Positions 63,567 through 64,000 of a stretch of 64,000 nucleotides of DNA are shown here, in pieces. A model generated the notes under the pieces. The model had not been told where the DNA came from and searched no databases. It was given only the letters and a program-made list of their open reading frames with translations. The stretch lies in the NCBI GenBank assembly GCA_032207245.1, contig CM063509.1, positions 98,339,412-98,403,411 of the forward strand, in the 5' to 3' direction. This stretch comes from Pardosa pseudoannulata (Eukaryota > Arthropoda > Arachnida > Araneae > Lycosidae). The position numbers and the translations under genes are program-made. How positions within the stretch are numbered: position 1 is the stretch's first letter; every line of letters begins with the position of its first letter.

Positions 63567-63595
63567 CAGTGTTTCTTAAACTGGGAGTCGTGACC
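63567..63595 (+). mobile_element. hAT-like (Charlie-type) transposon terminus
   Basis: CAGTGTTTCTTAAACTGGGA followed by GTCGTGACC matches the widespread hAT/Charlie terminal pattern CAGTG.TTCTYAA.CTGGG..TCGTGACC. No inverted partner is seen before the window ends, so the element is truncated or continues past 64000. Confidence 0.6.
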
Positions 63596-63921
63596 TCAAT
63601 TGTGCCAGTGCTACTAGATAATATTAGGATAGAAGTTTAAATTTATGCTATCATTACTTATTTAAATAATATTATGCCATCTATATACCGCAGTAATTCA
63701 TAACAGTTATTACTTATATTATTTAAATCATGATAATAGAAAAATAAGACATTTATCAAACAAATCGACAATAAATTACTACAGTCTATTTATTTTAATA
63801 TTTCAGTCTGCCTCCCTCCCTATTGCTATTATGTTTAAAAAGCTATGTATGTATGAAAATAAGCATAAAAAATTGACATTTTTTTACCCTTAATTTCAAA
63901 ATTAAATGAACCTGGAAGAGG

Positions 63922-64000
<79 letters not shown>
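63922..64000. repeat. (AT)n array running off the window
   Basis: Pure AT from about 63922 to the last base; its true length is unknown. Confidence 0.95.

Overview
The window is eukaryotic nuclear DNA: AT-rich, with split genes, long introns, several dispersed repeat families, (AT)n arrays of up to about 550 bp, and very few coding bases. The only host gene I can support is the 3' end of a membrane adenylyl cyclase on the + strand (positions 1-10985). Its C2 catalytic half resembles the ADCY2/4/7 group (Drosophila Ac76E type). Together with the Tc1-like and DUF4817-type DNA transposons, this suggests an arthropod. A chelicerate such as a spider is my best guess, from genome texture and general familiarity with the transposon families, not from a search.

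Layout. 1-11 kb: eight exons of the cyclase, covering the last part of the second membrane domain and the whole C2 domain. Its introns hold direct repeats, a repeat with a stem-loop end, a possible old LTR and old SINE pieces. 11-24.6 kb: non-coding, with poly(A)/poly(T) runs, a 225-bp tandem repeat, a 47-bp minisatellite, two candidate Tigger/pogo-like elements with terminal inverted repeats (TIRs), and a 346-bp satellite. 24.6-25.8 kb: one complete but dead Tc1-like transposon with 29-bp TIRs and DD36E spacing. 25.8-31.9 kb: a 165-bp satellite and a family of inverted-repeat elements rich in GGCGA. 31.97-35.1 kb: a 250-bp satellite carrying a SINE insertion. 35.4-36.1 kb: an unexplained island of more balanced composition. 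36.9-49.9 kb: a mosaic of segmental duplications, an (AT)n expansion, a minisatellite and tandem modules that appear to derive from a Tigger/pogo-like element. 44.0-45.9 kb: a nest of two tRNA-derived SINE families and a 1001-bp solo LTR. 51.4-55.7 kb: two more LTR-like blocks. 55.9-57.3 kb: a 212/172-bp tandem repeat whose single-copy relative lies inverted at 62.3-62.6 kb. 60.9-61.9 kb: an internally deleted DUF4817-type transposon next to a Tc1 relic. The window ends with a hAT-like terminus and another (AT)n array.

Apart from the cyclase, which makes cAMP at the plasma membrane, nothing here forms a working pathway. I found no new multi-gene system. The most interesting material is repeat biology: nested insertions with clean target-site duplications, and satellite arrays that seem to have been seeded by transposon ends. 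All coordinates, repeat alignments and family names come from reading by eye. No database was consulted.
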